In this document: piece by piece, positions 22,661 through 34,587 of the stretch
How the letters are laid out: every line of letters begins with the position of its first letter
Position numbering within the stretch: the first letter of the stretch is position 1
DNA from: Harmothoe impar
Lineage: Eukaryota > Annelida > Polychaeta > Phyllodocida > Polynoidae
Assembly: GCA_947462335.1 (NCBI GenBank)
Contig: OX381714.1
Coordinates: forward strand, 53,985,800 to 54,049,799
DNA length: 64,000 nt
Direction: 5' to 3'
Notes under the pieces: generated by a model
Told to the model about the DNA's origin: nothing
What the model saw: only the letters and a program-made list of their open reading frames with translations
Databases searched by the model: none
Translations under genes and position numbers: made by a program

Positions 22661-25100
22661 CTCATGTTGACGGGCTGAGGCGCCACACATCCCGTCAAAC
22701 CCCACTGGGCCAGTGATGTGTCTCCCCACTACTACTGACTGCTACAGTAAGGGAAACAGCAGCCTTGTGACAAACCACACTGGAGTGTATTGTATAATTC
22801 ACATTACCTCGTGGGAATATTTAAAGGAGATGTCATTGCTAAGGATGCTGCTAAGGTGTGGTGCGAGGCTGTACCCTGGAGGAATGGAGTACGATAGCAT
22901 GAGCCTCTGTACCCCCAGATGCAACCTGGAGCACCCAAGGTGCTGGAGTGGAGGAATTAAAGAGGTCCTCTCACCAAGGTGCTGGAAGTGGAGGAATTAA
23001 AGAGGTCCTCCCACCAGGGTCCACATGTCAATTCCATATTAGTGCTCTAGTAAACAAACGAGGAACACCTTATTGATGAGAGGGTCTCTTTGTTGATAGT
23101 TATCTCAACACCATGGACTTAAAGTGGCACTCTCACCAAGTCTATGTCCCAGTACTGTAGAACTAGTCACCTGGGGCATTGCTAGTGATGACAGGGCCTC
23201 TTTAAAGTGTGTTGTTCCCCAGGGAGGAAACGACATATACTAAAGCAACACTCTGACCACACACCACCCAGGACCGTGGATTACCGACCTGTGAGGAGTC
23301 ATACTGATAGTGTGGGCAGAACCCCCTGGATAGCAATACCCTGTGTATCTGTATGTAATAGAACAGGAGGATTTACCTTTGCCACCCCTATAAGATACCT
23401 AAACCAAGTACCAGGGACGAGGTGTGAGCTCCAGGGACTGAGATCATTATGTATACTGGAGGAGAGTACAATACTGATACACATGTACAGCACAGGAGTT
23501 GTGTCACTGTTATGGCCATGGGCTTGCTGGTAAGATTGCGGCACATGTGGCAGTAAATGTACCCAATCCGGTGTATCTTGCTCTTATATAGATATCGTTT
23601 TATACCCCGACACAGTCGAAGACTGGTCAGCAGATTCCACAGGGCCCATACGGACCGAACCTGGATTGCTCTTATGGCCATGCTGTAGGAGATATTGGCA
23701 AAGAGCTCCTGATCGGTGCAACGGTCTACTCAAGGCACCAACAGACCAGCTAGTCATCACATGGGCAGTCTACCCTACTGGTCAGTCGTTACCTACTCTC
23801 ACCTGTAAGTAGCAGGACAGGTGAGGCAGGCACGGAGAACAGGTGTCACAGGTGGGAATTGGCACCCTGGAGGAAGGGGAGGAGGAGGGGTTGGATCAGT
23901 GTGGATTAACCAGGTGTAACATCACCCCCCCCCCACCTCCAGCCCCTGCACTGTTACATGTACAGCTCACCCAGGACTCGACCAGTGCATGCTCTAAGCC
24001 CCCATCTACTCTATATAAGCCCAGAGTGCAGTTCATCACTCCATGCATACTCTTGCTGTAGTGGTAGTAAGAGTTGTGCCTTGAACCGTGTGTTATTATT
24101 ACAAGCATGTGAATTACAAGAGAGGCACAATGTCAGGATTGGCCCTCACCTGTTATAGTGGATTACTGAAACATGTGGATACATACCCTTGTAAAGGACC
24201 TGGATTACATCGTTACTTAACCACACCCAGGAGGGATGGACACCACTCAACATGGTACAGAGGGTGTGTGTGTGTGGGTGGAGGGGTGCCACCCACACCC
24301 TCAGGTCTGAAAGGTCTGCCAAGGCATGCAATGTGGATGTCCCACATCGAGTATTAACACTCACCTAAGCGCATTCACATGAGTAGTATTTTGAAGGCAA
24401 GGATGCAACGGGGGAAGTCCAGAAGGATCTAATGCAAATAACATGTATACCTCGGATTAATGCCTCGTCATACTGACATAGCATTGGATGTACATGTAAG
24501 CAACTTACCATGGGGGCTTATCAATGATACCTCACTGGAGGAGGGAGGGAGGCAGGTGGGGAGGGTCAGACTGAAGGGAGTCCATGGTGGGATAGGAGGG
24601 AGTACGTGTAACCCATGGTGGATCCCCTCAGACTGTCCTCTCCTATACATGAAGGTACATGAAGGGGTCTACATCCCACCCACCCATGGATGTATACCCA
24701 CCTGCATGGAGGATAAACGCCTACATCACATACCCATGGTGCTACTACAGGCCGCACTACTGTGGACTGGCTCTCACCTAGATACATCTACTGGTTACCT
24801 TGGAGGAGAGGGGTTTGGATCAACAATATTGCAGGTAAATTGGCCTTTTATACACTCCCAGCCTTTATACACCAGTGTATGCAATTTAAAAAACAAAAAA
24901 TGTGTGTTTTTTTTGTGTTTTTTTGTGTGTGTTTTTTTTGGGGGGGGGGGGGGAGTTTGGGGTCTCTCTACACTGTTAGAGTCATGGATTTAAATCACTC
25001 TTCTCTAGGGAATCGAATCCATGCAGGGACAATAGTGAGAGAGTATCGTAATAGATCTACCAACCTTTGGTAATCACAATCAGTCAAACTAACAGGTTTC
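22661..25100. other. Unique sequence, no gene recognised; one local duplication
   Basis: AAGGTGCTGGAGTGGAGGAA and its partner (about 22939 and 22977) form a 38-bp tandem duplication. Otherwise ORFs up to 177 codons (24460-24993) lack recognised domains and end in homopolymer T/G runs (24907-24953). Splice-like words occur but form no convincing gene model. Confidence 0.45.
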
Positions 25101-25105
25101 CTTAG

Positions 25106-25331
25106 CCCTTTAAGGGTAGTGAAGTGCTTTAATATGACGTGCCCTTCCTTGTCATGCATGCAGCCCTGCAGTGTAGCATTCAAGCATCATGCCTATCCTG
25201 GTTGATACACTCTTGAAGAGTTGGCATGATGCATGAATGCAGTGCTGGCGAGCATACTTACCAGGGCTGCATGAATGCATCATGACGACAACGGTTATAA
25301 CACATAGGAGCATTGTATTATCCTTAAAGGG
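25106..25331. mobile_element. Hairpin MITE copy 9
   Basis: Ends CCCTTTAAGGGTAGTG and ATCCTTAAAGGG (TTAA follows). The intact second stem is GGCATGATGCATGAATGCAG with GCTGCATGAATGCATCATG. Confidence 0.85.
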
Positions 25332-25859
25332 TTAAAAGCTAACTGATGAGTAATTTATTCGATAGCCTTCTCTGACAATAAACCCCTCTACTACATCACT
25401 CTATTAATTCTCAATGTATTTTTCCTTCTCAATCCTCAATACTCTCAATACTCAATACTCGCCCCCCATCCCTTAGTCATCCACCCACCTCAAATAAAAA
25501 CAAGATAATTATGATTTCAACACTTTAAGTTTTCTATTTATACCCCACCTCCATTCGCAATAGCCTTTTTTTTGTAACCAGCTATTCCCTTTGGTCCCTT
25601 TGACCAATGGCTGTCCATTCGGGGTCCTTTCTTTGGGGGGAGGAAACGTCCATTCTCCTATTTGGCTATCGGCCCTGAAGAGCTACCATCAATCAGAGCG
25701 TCTTTCCCGCGCTCCATTGTGTGTTCTATTCACTGCAGACGACAATTGGCGAGTTTCACTGAAAGCCCGCCACTTTTAGGGACATTTGTCTGAGCAGACG
25801 ACATTTCCCCTTGTTCTCCTGGATCCCGACCCGAGCCATCCTCCTCCCCGCTGCAACTA

Positions 25860-26860
25860 CTCAAAAGACGTTGCCACAACGTTGAAATAACGCCCAGATA
25901 ACGTAGGTAGTGCTGCCGAAACAATGTTTCCCCTGCAGACAGTAATAAATGACCATCTCCCCATTGCTGCAAGTACCCATAAGACGTTGCTACAACGTTG
26001 AAATAACGTTCAGAAAACGTGAGCTATTGTCACAACGTTGAAATAACCATCTTCCTTCATGCTGCAAATACTCAAAAAGACGTTGCCACAACGTATGATA
26101 GAACGCGCAGACAACGTTATTCATTGCTACAACATTGGAATAACATTCAGGCAACGTTTGCAAGATTACTGAACCAATGTTTTACTCAAATGACGTCGCT
26201 AAAATGTTTAAATGGCGTTTAGACAACATGAGGCATTGCCACAACGTTGAAATGACAATGCTCCGTCGTGCTATAGATGTTGCCACAATGTGAAATCAAT
26301 ATTCAGCCAATGTGAGACATTGCAAAAAGGCTGGAATAACATTCAGACAGTGTACTTAAGGTTGTTGACACTAGGAAGACGTCGCCACAATGTAAAATAA
26401 TAACCCTCAGCTGCAGATAGCCAAAAGACGTTACCACAGCGTTCAGACATTAAAAAAAAACAGTGGCCATAAAAATCAAACGTTGACACGTTGAAAATGA
26501 ATACCGAGTTAATCATTGTTCATCAGCTGGTTATCATTCATTCAATGTTCTGTGCCCATCTTGAAATTACACTACGTTGTAAACATTATTATGTTGGCAT
26601 TAACATGGCTGTAACGTCAGTGAATATAGGGCTATGTGGCCGTCCTCCTGGCAGGCTGACACTAACGTTGAAATCATTGTTTAACGTTGCTTTAACGTCA
26701 CTGTTTATTTGGGCTGGCACCATAGCTCATTACATTAACGTTGGCCTTAACGTCTTGTAACATTGCCTTAACTTCACTGTGGATAGGGCATGTTGGCAAT
26801 AACGTTGGTATCAACGTCCTGTAACGTTGCTTTAACGTCGCTGTTTCTAGGGTTGTATGG
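25860..26860. repeat. AACGTT-rich phrase array in two halves
   Basis: From 25866 to about 26430 the phrase GACGTTGCCACAACGTTG plus AAATAACGTTCAGACAACGT repeats irregularly. From about 26570 to 26850 a different phrase, AACGTTGCTTTAACGTCACTG, repeats with TTTATTTGGGC or similar. Many short self-complementary AACGTT words; related in motif but not in unit to 6660-7520. Confidence 0.85.
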
Positions 26861-27001
26861 CTATCCTCATGGCAAGCTGACTGTGCCTGGCTCCATAGAT
26901 CACTACATGAGTCCTCCCTGTAGAAAGACGATATCGTCTTCCAATCAACCCCTCACCCCAGCAACCATCCCACCCATGCCGATCTACTCACAGGTGGTTA
27001 G

Positions 27002-27195
27002 CCCTTTAAAGACAGCACAGTGCTTTAATAGATCATGTCATTTTGGCGTCATGTCGTATTGGAAGTAGACCGAAGTGAGTAACTACCTAGGGCTGTACTT
27101 ATGCATCATGCGGATCCTACGAGGTTGATACACTCCCAAAGGGCGGGCGTGCACCAAAACAGTGTTGGCGAGTTACTCGCCTGTACTACAGTTTA
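27002..27195. mobile_element. Hairpin MITE copy 10, right end lost
   Basis: Left end CCCTTTAAAGACAGCAC, degraded stems, and the loop phrase GGCGAGTTACTCGCC near 27168; no right terminus. Confidence 0.65.
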
Positions 27196-27199
27196 CAGC

Positions 27200-28348
27200 A
27201 AGGGGGGAAATGAACATGGAGCCTCGGAGGTTTAAACCTGCATATAGACCTATGTATAATCTGTCGATAAACTAACTGCAAATAGGCAATAATCGTGACT
27301 TATATTAGGAGGGGGCAATTTATTAGCGCTTGTCAATTTGGAACCAAACTCTTGTCTAGTTTAGGACATTGGTCAGCACCATTAAAATATTATAATTCGG
27401 CAGTTCAACCCCTTGGCCATCGAGTCTCATGCTGCTCCATATATATACGTAGGGGTTTGAATATATGAGGAATGATAGGTTAAATAAGTGACTCCCACCA
27501 TAGACTGATGACAGACACAAAGAGGGACTGTCAATAGCTGCCATCTTGTCTATCATACCGACTGGGATTCCCACCTAGTCCAGAATGCTTTGCTCTTGGT
27601 CTCACTGAGCGTAATCCCGCAGAAAACTAAGAGTCATATACGATTCTGGTCAGAAGTGAATACTGCAGGTGCACTGAATGGACCATAATTAAGTGGAAGA
27701 AGATGCCAGTATTATAAAAACTTGTACACATGCTGCTGAATGTCTGCCAATTTCAATCAAATAATAGGAAAGGGATTCTCAGTGAGTTTTTTCAAAATGC
27801 AAATTATTCAGTGCAAATTCAGGTGGTTTTGCACTACAGACCAGTGCTCAAATTTTCCGTGGTCAGTAGCTAATTTTGGTTGGAAATGTTTTGTAGAAAA
27901 GATGTATCTTTTAGGTCAAGAGTGATTTTCAGAAGTTGTAAATGTCCTGGTAGCTGTTATTGCGTTTCCGCTATATTAAAGTATATAGTAGCAGCATTTC
28001 CTTCACTGAGAACTCTTTGCTGGTTACAGCATTGGACCACCGGAAACCAGTACACCGCTGGTCATAGTCCTGCCATGACTAATAACCGGTAACCAGCTCT
28101 CCGACCAATCAGATTCATCCAAATTGTTAAAGCAATGAGTATATAGAGACTCTATATACTTATTGGTTGAAGTGACCAATAAATGTCGTCGCCAGAAAAC
28201 ATGTTTACTGGCCGCCCTTCTGACCGCCGAATCCAGATTACACCCAAACTTTTGGTGATACACAGACAGGGGCACCATTCATCTGGTATTCTGATTTCCT
28301 GCTGATCTAATACACATTCAACACATTATTAGTCTGGTGAGATCCGTA
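27200..28348. other. No feature recognised
   Basis: AT-rich unique sequence; the longest ORF (84 codons, minus) has no recognised domain. Confidence 0.5.
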
Positions 28349-28352
28349 TTTA

Positions 28353-28586
28353 ACCATCCAGGGGACGAACAGTGCTTTAGTGTGCTATGTCCCTGGTCGT
28401 CATGATGCATGCATTTAGCCCAGGCTGCATACATGCATCATGCTGACCCTTTGGGAGTGTATCAACCCCCGTAGGGTCGCCGTGATTCATGAATGAAGGG
28501 CGGGAGAGTTACTCGCCTAAGCCGCATCTATACATCATGTCGACAAAGAGCATAATGCATTAAAGCAGCATGTAGCCCACAAAGGG
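28353..28586. mobile_element. Hairpin MITE copy 11
   Basis: TTAA both sides (28349-28352, 28587-28590). Ends CCATCCAGGGGACGAACAG and AGCCCACAAAGGG are diverged; two stems remain. Confidence 0.78.
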
Positions 28587-28589
28587 TTA

Positions 28590-29025
28590 AGGCCCCCACG
28601 ATACCAGCAAATCACCTATAGAAACCAGCTCAGGCTGCCGACAGTTACATAAAAACGGTCTATAACCCCCTGCCGTGAGTTAGGGGAACTATATGTCATA
28701 GAGTTGATAAAAGGGGAGTGAGTAGACGCTGTGGGGTCACGTGACCTCGGCGTATAGTAGTTGATCCTGCCGCTTTCACTGCTCGTCAGTCTGATTAAAT
28801 ATGGTGTAAGGTCCCGGCGGGGGGACCGGTAAGTAGAGTACTGTATGGGGGCCACACTGCCGCAGTGGGGGTAGGGTGGTTTCTGATCACTGACTATTTA
28901 CCCAGTAGGAATGTACCGCTAAGTATAGAACTGCATGGGGGCCATACTGCCGCAGTGGGGGTAGGGTGGTTTCTGACCACTGACTAGGTACCCAGTAGGC
29001 ATCTTAAATCCCGGGCCGCTTGCAC
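28590..29025. repeat. Unique sequence with a 60-110 bp duplication
   Basis: GGGGGCCACACTGCCGCAGT and TGGGGGTAGGGTGGTTTCTG at about 28847-28886 recur at about 28939-28977, a direct duplication with period about 92 bp. Confidence 0.65.
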
Positions 29026-29031
29026 TACTCT

Positions 29032-29311
29032 TGTTCCCAAATCCTTCCGAAATAACAGCCATGTGCCCTTAAACTTGAATTTTTGCTGGGTATGGGCAAT
29101 CCCTACTGGTAGCTTGGTACCAGTGGACAGGAACTAGAGTGTGTGATAGTAGTTTTACCATCATACAGTCTGGTTCCATTTCTGGTTCCTGTTCGCTGGT
29201 TCCAAACTGACCACAGGGACTGCCCAAACCCAGCAAGATCAAGTTCAAGGCCATATGGCTGTTACCAGAGCCTTCCCTCGGAAGGATTTGGGAACGAGAG
29301 AATTGCTGCCC
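29032..29311. repeat. Palindromic element D, copy 1
   Basis: About 130-bp arms: TTGTTCCCAAATCCTTCCG...TTGCTGGGTATGGGCAATCC on the left, and the complement on the right ending CGGAAGGATTTGGGAACGAG. Central words CCTGTTCGCTGGTTCC. Other copies at 31236, 32575 and 59515. Confidence 0.82.
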
Positions 29312-29352
29312 CTGCAGTAGCAGTCAAATAGAGAGAGTGGGAGTTTAAGTTT

Positions 29353-29594
29353 CACTCAATAAGTAAACTTGTCTCCAGACTCTTCCAAGTGGTGGTCATA
29401 AAATAAACGAGTCAAAAACTTGTCTAAGTGACAAGGAAGCAGGTCTTCTAGCTGGAAATAGAAGACCCACTTGGCATGTGCCAGCCCAAAACCTGACATT
29501 TGCCAGCTCCAGATTCTATTTGTGGGATGGTAACCTGATAGGTTAGACAAATTTTGACTCGTTTATTATATGATAGTCACTTACTTTTTCAGTG
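29353..29594. mobile_element. CACTG-ended MITE, copy 1
   Basis: Ends CACTCAATAAGTAAACTTG and CACTTACTTTTTCAGTG, internal GCAGGTCTTCTAGCTGG. About 240 bp, like the copies at 30940 and 53368. Confidence 0.83.
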
Positions 29595-29939
29595 TAGAGA
29601 AGATGGGTGCAGCATATTTATATATAGACTGAGCGTTACAGTCTATAAACAGGACATTGAGACATGTTGTGGACATCATGTGGTGTTTATATGTGTGAGC
29701 AGCCACGGAGAAAGGATGCCCCGCTACATCACAGTCCACGCCATCACAACATCCCTTTGAATCTTTTCTCCTTGGCTAGCTGCACACTCCCTGTGTCGCT
29801 GTTGAATGTAGCCATGCCAACGCAGCTTTCATAATTCTAATATCACTTTAACAGATTCTCACAGGAAGCAGGGTCCAGAACCATCTCTATTGAATAGACC
29901 CTCTTAGCAACACTCTCATTCCTCAGCAGTGACTTTCCC

Positions 29940-30025
29940 TTACGTCATGACGTCACAAGACATTGACAACACGTCACCTGTGACGTCAGAGGTCGCTATG
30001 ACAACAATGTCTGACCACTAGGACG
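29940..30025. promoter_or_regulatory. Cluster of CRE-like TGACGTCA sites
   Basis: TTACGTCATGACGTCAC (29940-29956) and ACGTCACCTGTGACGTCAGA (29973-29992) contain two full TGACGTCA palindromes plus two TACGTCA/ACGTCA half-type sites within about 55 bp, with further GTGACG words near 30026. TGACGTCA is the established CREB/ATF site. Whether a gene is near is unknown. Confidence 0.5.
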
Positions 30026-30242
30026 TGACGATAAGTCACGGCAGTTGACATTATTTATGACTTTGCGGGTTTCTATGACATGTTATGGTTTTGTAAGTCA
30101 GAGTGGAGAGGCATGTGTGTGTAGCTGGCTGATATAATAGACAGGGGAGAAGAATGGACAGGTGAGATAGGTCCCGTCTGTGTAGTTTATCTCACGACAC
30201 TGGAGCATGTTTGGTGTACCCCAAGGCTTCATGTTTGTTTAA

Positions 30243-30687
30243 CCCTTTAAGGACAGATGTCGCTAAGAGATGACATTGTCGTCATGATGCACCAATGCAG
30301 CCCCGGTGAGTAACTCACCAGTGCTGCATTGGTGCATCATGCCGACCCTTCGGGGTGTCTGAGCCCGTAGGGTCGGCATGATGCTTGAATGCAGCACTGG
30401 CAAGTTACTTACCAGGGCTGCATTCATGCATCATGACGACCATGGACATGATGCATTAAGGCATCATGCCGTCCTCAAAGTGTTGATTATGCTGTCCTCG
30501 TGCAGTGGCGGTGAGTAATTCACCAGCATTTCCTTGATGAGTCTTTGCCCGTGTATCTATAACACTTGCAGCGAGTTACTCGCGAGGGCTGCATTCATGC
30601 ATCATGACAATAGAATACAGATATAAAGTGCTTCATGGTTACTCTCTGGTGGCAAGTGCTTTAAAGCACTATGCTGCACTTAAAGGG
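30243..30687. mobile_element. Hairpin MITE copy 12, long composite form
   Basis: TTAA both sides (30239-30242, 30688-30691). At 445 bp it is about twice the usual length: an apparent internal right end (CGTCCTCAAAGTGTTGA, about 30472-30487) is followed by another stem set and the true right end GCTGCACTTAAAGGG. Stem one, GCATCATGCCGAC type, is near perfect. Confidence 0.85.
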
Positions 30688-30939
30688 TTAACACTGGCTC
30701 TGTGTCTGTTGAGGGATCCACATGTTGACTCCATGATAAATACTTAGATAGAAAAATCATGCACATTCACATGGCGTCACTTTTAAATGGCTATATCATA
30801 ATGTACACTTTATACAATTCATTCTGGACTTACAGGGCATTCCTGAAATAAGTTCCTTCTGATTTTAGCTGCTCACTGACTATTGACTTGGATCACTGTA
30901 GGCTTGCTAGTCAACAAACACTCTTCATAAGGGACTCTG

Positions 30940-31203
30940 CACTGAAAAAATAAACTCGTCTCTAGACTTGTCTAAGTGACGGTCATGAAATAAAGGAGTC
31001 CAAAGTTGTCTAACCTATCCGTTTACCATCCCACAAATAGAATCTGGAGCTGGCAAATGTCGGGTTTTAGGCTGGCACATGACAAGTGGGGCTTCTATCT
31101 CCAGCTAGAACACCCACTTCCTTGTCACTTAGACAAGTTTTTAACTCATTTATTTTATGACCGTCACTTTGAAGAGTCTGGAGACAAGTTTACTTTTTGA
31201 GTG
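30940..31203. mobile_element. CACTG-ended MITE, copy 2
   Basis: Ends CACTGAAAAAATAAACTCG and CAAGTTTACTTTTTGAGTG. It is in reverse orientation relative to copy 1: its right end shares the CACTCAA variant of the left end of 29353. Confidence 0.83.
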
Positions 31204-31235
31204 TGGGGGCAAAACCTGGGCATCCAAAAGCCTAG

Positions 31236-31545
31236 CTCTCGGTACCCTACTCTCGTTCCCAAATCCTCCCGAAGGAAGGCTCTGGTTGCCAAATGTTGGG
31301 ATTTTGCTGGGTCTGGGCAACCCCTGCTGGTAGCTTGGAACCAGCGAACAGGAACCCGAAATGGAACCAGAAAGGCTGATGGTAAATCTATCTAAAATTA
31401 CCATCATACACTCTGGTTCCATTTCCTGTTCCTGTTCGCTGGTTCCAGCCTACCAGCAGGGGTTGCCCAGACCCAGTAAAATCCAAAGTTCAAGGTCATT
31501 TGGCTGTTACCAGAGCCTTCCTTTGGAAGGATTTGGCAACGAGAG
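31236..31545. repeat. Palindromic element D, copy 2
   Basis: CTCGTTCCCAAATCCTCCCG at left and GGAAGGATTTGGCAACGAG at right, centre GGTAAATC...ACCATCATACACTCTGG. The outer right phrase (GTACCCCTCCAACGACAG) is the one found inside hairpin MITE copy 1 at 6060-6110 in reverse. Confidence 0.82.
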
Positions 31546-31709
31546 TATCTGTACCCCTCCAACGACAGACGGAGTTGAGCCGGGACAGGTACTCAAATAA
31601 GGGCGCTGGGGATTTAAACATACTCGGTAGTACATGCACTTCTGAAAAGTATGGACCATTGGCTCCTTTGGTAAAGAGTACACCTTGGTGGCCCGTCAGC
31701 TGTTTATAA

Positions 31710-31911
31710 ACCTTTAAAGAACAGCATAGTTCCTCAATGCATCATGCCATTATGATGCATTGAGAGGTGAATACCAATCCTATATGGCTGATACACAGGT
31801 CGGCATGATGCACCAATGCAGTACTGGCTAGTACTTGCAGGCACTGCATTGGTGTATCATGCTGACATTTATAAACATAGTGCCCTCAGGCGTCATGCCC
31901 TCATTAAAGGG
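31710..31911. mobile_element. Hairpin MITE copy 13
   Basis: Left CCTTTAAAGAACAGCATAG, right TCATTAAAGGG followed by TTAA. One good stem: GGCATGATGCACCAATGCAG with CACTGCATTGGTGTATCATG. Confidence 0.8.
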
Positions 31912-32574
31912 TTAAGTAAGTGGGCACTTTGCAGGGTAGATAGTTACACTGCCTTCTTTAAGTGGTGAAGTAGTGGTATAGGGGCACCTGATGTACATGA
32001 GGGTAACCATAGACTACCCCTCGTCCACTGACCACCCAAACCCTAGCCCCCGCACTCCAATGTCCGTTTTGACACCATCCATGTTACGGAAAACGCGAAA
32101 GGGGTGTTTTTTCGGGCTCGGCACCGACAAGAATTTGACAAGAATCCCGTAAAAAAGGGGGTGTATTTGACACTGACTCTGTGGGAAGGGGGTGTATTTG
32201 GCATTGACAAAGTGGAAATGCAGGTGTGTGTAACCGTTAGACTTACATATACAGCGCATGGGCCAGGACACATTGGTGAAATCACTTCTTTATGGTGGCA
32301 AGTCTCTATGACTCTACCAGTGTCCATGGTAGTGACAGGTGGCTGACGACTGAGGCACCCCCATGAAGAGGTATAGACCCCTATAAGGAGGTATAGACCC
32401 CCATGAGGAGGAAGTGGGGGGATGTTAGGGTCAGGGAGGCCACAGGACATGCCACCCAACTCCAGCCAGCCCAGGTTAGCCTACACTACCAAGAGACATT
32501 TTACTTTTTTTCCTTGATTCAATTTTTCTCCATTTTCATCATTGGCCAGATTAGCACTTGTAAACAACACTATG

Positions 32575-32790
32575 AATTTGGACTTGAACTTTTGCCGGGT
32601 TTGAGCAATCCCTGTAGTTAGCTTGGAACCAGTGGACATGCACCAGAACTGGAACCACAAAGTATGGTTGGGAAACTTCCACCATACATTCTTTTCACTG
32701 GTTCCATGCTATCAGCAGGGATTACTCAAACCCAGCAAGAGTTCAAGTTCAACGTCATCGTAGTACATGTAGTTACCAGGGCCTGCATGT
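32575..32790. repeat. Palindromic element D, copy 3
   Basis: TTGGACTTGAACTTTTGCCG at left and its partner AACCCAGCAAGAGTTCAAG at right; central CACTGGTTCC words. The right edge abuts a separate foldback at 32801. Confidence 0.75.
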
Positions 32791-32800
32791 GCTACACCCT

Positions 32801-32901
32801 CAGAAAAGTGAGAGTCATTGTTGCTAAAACTACCCTCACCTGCAGTGCCTGACCCCCCTCAGGTGAGGGTAGTTTTAGCGACAATGACTTTCACTTTTCT
32901 G
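32801..32901. repeat. 101-bp near-perfect foldback
   Basis: CAGAAAAGTGAGAGTCATTG pairs with CAATGACTTTCACTTTTCTG, continuing inward through CTAAAACTACCCTCACCTG; arms about 44 bp, loop about 12 nt. MITE-like, no target duplication resolved. Confidence 0.85.
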
Positions 32902-33603
32902 TGTGTGTATTCCTGCTCTTGGCAAATAGTGATCAGTGTCATGTTAGTGGAGGGAGTGAGGCAGTACTTTGGTGTAGACGATTTGACTCATCTACATGTA
33001 TAAATCTGGTGCTGTTACTATAAAGATATCAGACATTGTAGGTCCACCATTGGAGTACCATTGCATTCACACAGAGGATTTATATAGGGAAAAGTAATTT
33101 TTAAGCCTTAGTTAGTTCTGATTTGGGGTCTAGGCCCATCGGTCCCCACTTTTTCCTATATGGGAGAGGCAACGTTTGGAAATTGTGTGTGTTACATGAT
33201 AGGGTCTTGGCAAATTTTGCGGAGGGGGGGGGTTGACATATTCAGGGCCCCCTGCCCTGTGAATGGAGGGGTTACTCGCCAGGGCTGCTTTCCTACGCCA
33301 CTGATGTACCGGTTATTTTTCATTCATTGCTCCCATTTACTGACAATGTTCCGGATACAACCTAAGCCCTGCGAGGTTAACGGATATGATGCATCTTCTC
33401 CAGTGAACAATGCACAGAAACCTAAACATGTAATCAAAGCAGTGAATATTTCTGAGCCAGTTTAAGTTCCCTCTGACACCATCATAAACAATGCCAACTT
33501 TGACAGTGTTATATGAGTGAGGACCCTTCTGAATTGGACATTGTGTCATAGAACAATGACACTGAGGGAGATTGGACTATGATGGTAACACATCTATCTT
33601 TAA

Positions 33604-33849
33604 ACCTTTAAGGGCCACATAATTGTTACTTCCATATGATCTGCTCGTTGTCGTCAATACGCATGACTACTACCCTGGGGAGTCACCTTACCAAGTGCTG
33701 CATGTAAGCAGCATGACAACGGGAGTGTATTAACCCTATGGTGTCGGCAGGATACTTGAATACAACCCTGGTGAGTAGACTCCCCAGGGCTACATTCATA
33801 TGCAGATAGAGTGCATGATGTATTAAAGCACTGTGCGGTCCTTGAAGGG
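33604..33849. mobile_element. Hairpin MITE copy 14
   Basis: TTAA precedes; left end ACCTTTAAGGGCCACATAA, right end GTGCGGTCCTTGAAGGG then ATAA. Stems degraded. Confidence 0.78.
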
Positions 33850-34297
33850 ATAAGCCCGTGTATGGAGACTCCTCATCTTAATTTTAGGACGCTGAAACAA
33901 TAGAGCAAGGGCTGAGTGATCCCCTCCTGGCAATATTGTATTTATGAACTGGTTAAACCCTATTCAAATACAACCCACTATTCGAAAGATTCATATGAAT
34001 TCATATTGAAAGAGATGGGGGCTTTTGTGACAGCCATCAGCTAGAACTGTTGTTTCAGAATGATATGACTAAAGCAACGCCTAGGCCCTTTCGCTGAAAA
34101 GGGGTGAATTTTTTCTCCCAAGCATAGTGATCCATGCCTATGTTTAAGTTCAATATTAACCCCGCAACCCCTTCACCTTCGACTTAGAAGTAAGTAGTGT
34201 TCCTGTGCAGGAAATACTGGGGGCAACTTTGGTTCCAGTAGATTGTGCTGTAGACCTACGGCAAGTCAGCTTATGTATATTTACAGCACATAAACTG

Positions 34298-34345
34298 TAC
34301 AGTAACAGCAAAATCTACTGTTACTGTACAGCAGAATTGATGGTA
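34298..34345. repeat. Short CTGTACAGTAACAG hairpin
   Basis: CTGTACAGTAACAGCAAAAT faces ACTGTTACTGTACAG. The same vocabulary (GTACAGTAAAATTTGCTGT, TTTACAGTGTA) recurs at 35175-35300, so these are probably ends of one small MITE family. Confidence 0.6.
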
Positions 34346-34356
34346 AAACCAAATAT

Positions 34357-34530
34357 GAAGGTCCTGGGTTCGTCTCCCAGTGCTGGTGATATTTTTGATC
34401 ATCTATGTGAGGGAAAAACGAATTTTAGTGGATATAGGTAAGAGAAGTGGCTCGACCAAGGATTGAACTCATGACCTGTGATGTTGGAGACGGGCCCTGA
34501 TCCGTTGCGCCACAGAGCCGGTGTACAAAC
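34357..34530 (-). mobile_element. tRNA-Arg-derived SINE, copy 1
   Basis: On the minus strand the head reads GGCTCTGTGGCGCAACGGAT, close to tRNA-Arg 5' sequence, with A-box TGGCGCAACGG and B-box GTTCAATCC, then CTTGGTCGAGCC. A body with CACATAGATGATCAAAAAT and a TGGGAGACGAACCCAGG word follows. No intact tRNA fold in the anticodon arm, so it is SINE material rather than a functional tRNA. Confidence 0.72.
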
Positions 34531-34587
34531 CTTCATATTGGGATATATCTCTACTTTTTTTCTCAACTGATTTATTATAATTTGTAA

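Noticed and set aside
24460..24993. 177-codon ORF
   Set aside because: No recognisable domain; the end runs through homopolymer T and G tracts.
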